45,162 bases of DNA from Atribacterota bacterium (GTDB lineage: Bacteria > Atribacterota > Atribacteria > Atribacterales > Caldatribacteriaceae): positions 50,427 to 95,588 of the forward strand of contig JBDIWM010000003.1 of NCBI GenBank assembly GCA_039638595.1. Direction: 5' to 3'. Each line of letters begins with the position of its first letter. Position 1 is the stretch's first letter. Shown in pieces: positions 43,342 through 45,162 of the stretch. The position numbers were made by a program, and so were the translations under genes. Below the pieces are notes generated by a model. It made no database searches, was not told the origin of the DNA, and was given only the letters and a program-made list of their open reading frames with translations.

Positions 43342-44787
43342 TTATTCTACTAGACGGAGCAAGTACCAGACAGTCTTGCCGGCAATTTTTCTGTTCCTTT
43401 GAATTTCGGCTTGGAAGAAAAGACTTTGGGGATGGTGGAGAAGCGGAAGAGGAATGGCGATTTCAATGGTTTTCCCCTTCATTGCGGCTTGGACTTCGGG
43501 GTGAGATACGATGAGTGCTTGACCGTTCTGGCGCAGGGAAATATGGAAACTGCGGATGAAATCTTGGGCTTCGTCGAACGTGTTTACCGGATAGAAATAC
43601 AGGGAATAGGTGTTTTTCGAAGAAGGAACTCTTTCCAGGGAAAGGGCCAGGTATAGGTTTTCCATATCTTTGGCTACCATGAACTCTGCAAAAAGGTGTT
43701 CCCGTTTCCATATCTTTTCTCGCCGTGGTTCTTGGTAGGGAAAGGGCGAAGTCCACTCTGTGGTTTCGCCATCGATGTGAATCGGTGAGGGAAAGTACGG
43801 AACGCTGATGACCAGGTTTTGGGCAAAAAGTTCATTTTTGCGGACAAAACTCAGTAAGTGCTCCCCTAAGGGGGACTGACTACGGTATTGTCGGATAGCT
43901 CTTGATTTGGCAAAGTGGGCGAATGGAGAAGGGAAATACATTTGCCAGTCAAGGTGTGGTAAACAGAGTTGCGGTGGTGGTAAAAGCAACGCTTTGGGAC
44001 GAACACCGTGAGCATAAGGCCATATTCCATAGTGGATGAGATACCAGTAAATTTTTGGTTCGGTAAACGTCATTAACCCACGCAGGCGAATCTGTTCCAG
44101 GGCGTACATGGTGAAGGTATAGGTGGCCCAGTGATCAGGATGCCAGTCAAAGGGTGAGGCGGTGATAATGACCGTTGGCTGAATTCGGCTGATAATGCTT
44201 TCTAATTCCAGAGTCAGGTTTTCCCCTGAGTAGGGGCTCCCTGGGCGGTAACTGGTAAAGTAGGAGTCCATCCAGTTCTTGGTGAAACGGGAAAAATAGG
44301 GCTGGGAAGAGGACCAGTGCTCCGTCCACAGGAGTGCCAGGCCCTGGTCGGGATATCCCAGGAAAAAGACCTGTTCTCGAGGAATTCCTAAAATCCGCAG
44401 GGCCGAGATTGATTCGTTCTGCCGACGATAACCCAGTTCCACAGCCTTTTTGGTCCTCGTCCAGAAAACCCGGAAGGCATCGCCGTTGGTCACGATCACC
44501 ACATAAACCCTGGCTCCCTGGTGTACGGCATCGTAGAGAAAACCACCTGCGCCGAGCACTTCATCATCACAGTGAGGAGCAATAACAAGGATGGTATCGG
44601 TAGGGGAAAAGGAAAAGGTATAGTTTTTCTCGGCGTACTTTTTTTGGAACGAAGAGAATTTCACTTCGCTGCCACTTTTTTCCAGGAAGAAGTATAAAAG
44701 GATGATGACCACGGTGACAGAGAGGGTGAGTACTTTAAAGAGGTATGTCAAATGACCCCTTTTTCCCGATATTTTTCTGTATCTCAT
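43342..44787 (-). CDS. PIG-L (LmbE) deacetylase with C-terminal CBM9-like domain, membrane-anchored
   Basis: This is a 481-residue protein. An N-terminal membrane helix (about residues 15-35) is followed by a PIG-L/LmbE N-acetylglucosamine-type deacetylase domain (residues 60-260) with zinc ligands in VIAPHCDDEVLGAGG and HPDHWA. From about residue 325 the sequence PIHIDGETTEWTSPF opens a CBM9/DOMON-like beta-sandwich, a sugar-binding module. The protein should act outside the cell membrane on a surface or external amino sugar. The substrate is unknown. ATGA overlaps the preceding gene. Its partner Ddl follows. Confidence 0.82.
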   Translation of the reverse strand: MRYRKISGKRGHLTYLFKVLTLSVTVVIILLYFFLEKSGSEVKFSSFQKKYAEKNYTFSFSPTDTILVIAPHCDDEVLGAGGFLYDAVHQGARVYVVIVTNGDAFRVFWTRTKKAVELGYRRQNESISALRILGIPREQVFFLGYPDQGLALLWTEHWSSSQPYFSRFTKNWMDSYFTSYRPGSPYSGENLTLELESIISRIQPTVIITASPFDWHPDHWATYTFTMYALEQIRLRGLMTFTEPKIYWYLIHYGIWPYAHGVRPKALLLPPPQLCLPHLDWQMYFPSPFAHFAKSRAIRQYRSQSPLGEHLLSFVRKNELFAQNLVISVPYFPSPIHIDGETTEWTSPFPYQEPRREKIWKREHLFAEFMVAKDMENLYLALSLERVPSSKNTYSLYFYPVNTFDEAQDFIRSFHISLRQNGQALIVSHPEVQAAMKGKTIEIAIPLPLLHHPQSLFFQAEIQRNRKIAGKTVWYLLRLVE

Positions 44788-45162
44788 GGGCCTTGGTCTT
44801 GGATGGGTATAAAGGTGAAGCTCTGGATAATACGCTCAAAAACGGGCAAGTGTTTCTGGAAATGTTCCCGGGATGAGAGGCAAATAATCCGGTAAAAACC
44901 CCCTTTACGGGTGAAAAGGTATAGCCTTCCCTGCATTTCGGTATTTTCTGCTAAAAAAAGATAGTCGAACCAGTACGCGGGAATGTGGTCGATGGTGGTT
45001 TCTCCCTCACCAGTAATGGTAACATTGGGGAAAACAGTGATATCATCCCGGACCCTTTCCCGGAACCTGTCGAGGGAACCGAAATCCCGGTACTCTAAAG
45101 TAACTTCGACCTGGGTTTCAGAATTAAAGGCGAGGAACACGAGATAGGGATTGATGGATTGA
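44784..45162 (-). CDS. PsbP/DUF1795-like protein, C-terminal part (cut by window edge)
   Basis: The frame is open to the right edge of the window with no stop, so the GTG at 45138-45140 is probably internal. The visible 125 residues alternate short strands and end in REHFQKHLPVFERIIQSFTF, the pattern of PsbP/DcrB-like secreted domains. The family assignment rests only on that ending and is weak. It overlaps the PIG-L gene by ATGA and is co-transcribed with it. Confidence 0.5.
   Translation of the reverse strand, partial: QSINPYLVFLAFNSETQVEVTLEYRDFGSLDRFRERVRDDITVFPNVTITGEGETTIDHIPAYWFDYLFLAENTEMQGRLYLFTRKGGFYRIICLSSREHFQKHLPVFERIIQSFTFIPIQDQGP

Overview
The window looks like chromosome from an anaerobic, probably thermophilic, diderm bacterium. 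LptF/LptG-type lipopolysaccharide export and D-Ala-D-Ala ligase point to an outer membrane and peptidoglycan. Superoxide reductase, rubrerythrin and desulforedoxin point to an anaerobe. Several protein sets and gene orders resemble Thermotogota and Atribacterota. I infer an Atribacterota-like or Thermotogota-like lineage, but nothing here proves it. I see no insertion sequence, prophage, CRISPR array or rRNA. One tRNA-Ser(UGA) with an encoded CCA lies at 2560-2648.

Layout. 1-2300: small membrane proteins (one cut by the left edge), an FMN-binding protein, an isoprenylcysteine-methyltransferase-like protein, a SHOCT protein, and an MNT-HEPN fusion whose HEPN end is frameshifted. 2658-9975: a divergent sugar-acid locus. 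On the minus strand are 6-phosphogluconate dehydrogenase and a LarA-family nickel racemase/epimerase. On the plus strand are a UxaE-like epimerase, an ECF transporter S component, an SDR reductase and an FGGY gluconate-type kinase. The set recalls the Thermotoga maritima gnd/uxaE/gntK neighbourhood. 10303-12482: an Old Yellow Enzyme homologue behind a PAS-LuxR regulator. 12841-13602: an MNT gene followed by a badly damaged HEPN toxin gene.

13616-20124 (minus): a T-box riboswitch with a UCC serine specifier and a UGGC discriminator-binding bulge heads six tightly packed genes: a pseudo-aminotransferase lacking the PLP lysine, SerA, archease, the RNA ligase RtcB, SerS and a Gfo/Idh/MocA oxidoreductase. 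This is the most unusual arrangement in the window, because tRNA/RNA repair appears to be wired to serine tRNA charging.

20284-24217: a vapBC pair, then PglC-, PglD- and PglF-like genes for a bacillosamine-type sugar, without the aminotransferase. 24322-30466: an aldo/keto reductase with ferredoxin-like cysteines, LptF/G, two TPR proteins, an ECF sigma factor, a membrane-anchored CBM48 protein (possible anti-sigma) and a secreted protein. Convergent to these is a tiny Cys/Pro/Thr-repeat lipoprotein. 30886-33585: a LeuB-like dehydrogenase divergent from xseAB. 33690-38455: a complete Liv-type ABC transporter with LivM and LivG fused, ending in a bidirectional terminator. 38516-39432: superoxide reductase and rubrerythrin. 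39648-42204: CheW, a DUF3221-like lipoprotein, a 1-Cys peroxiredoxin, SfsA, desulforedoxin and an overlapping exported protein that looks like a degenerate superoxide-reductase domain. 42225-45162 (minus): Ddl, a PIG-L deacetylase with a CBM9-like tail, and a protein cut by the right edge.

Several promoters place the predicted transcription start on or within a few bases of the start codon, which suggests leaderless mRNAs. The large antisense reading frames opposite real genes were treated as shadows.
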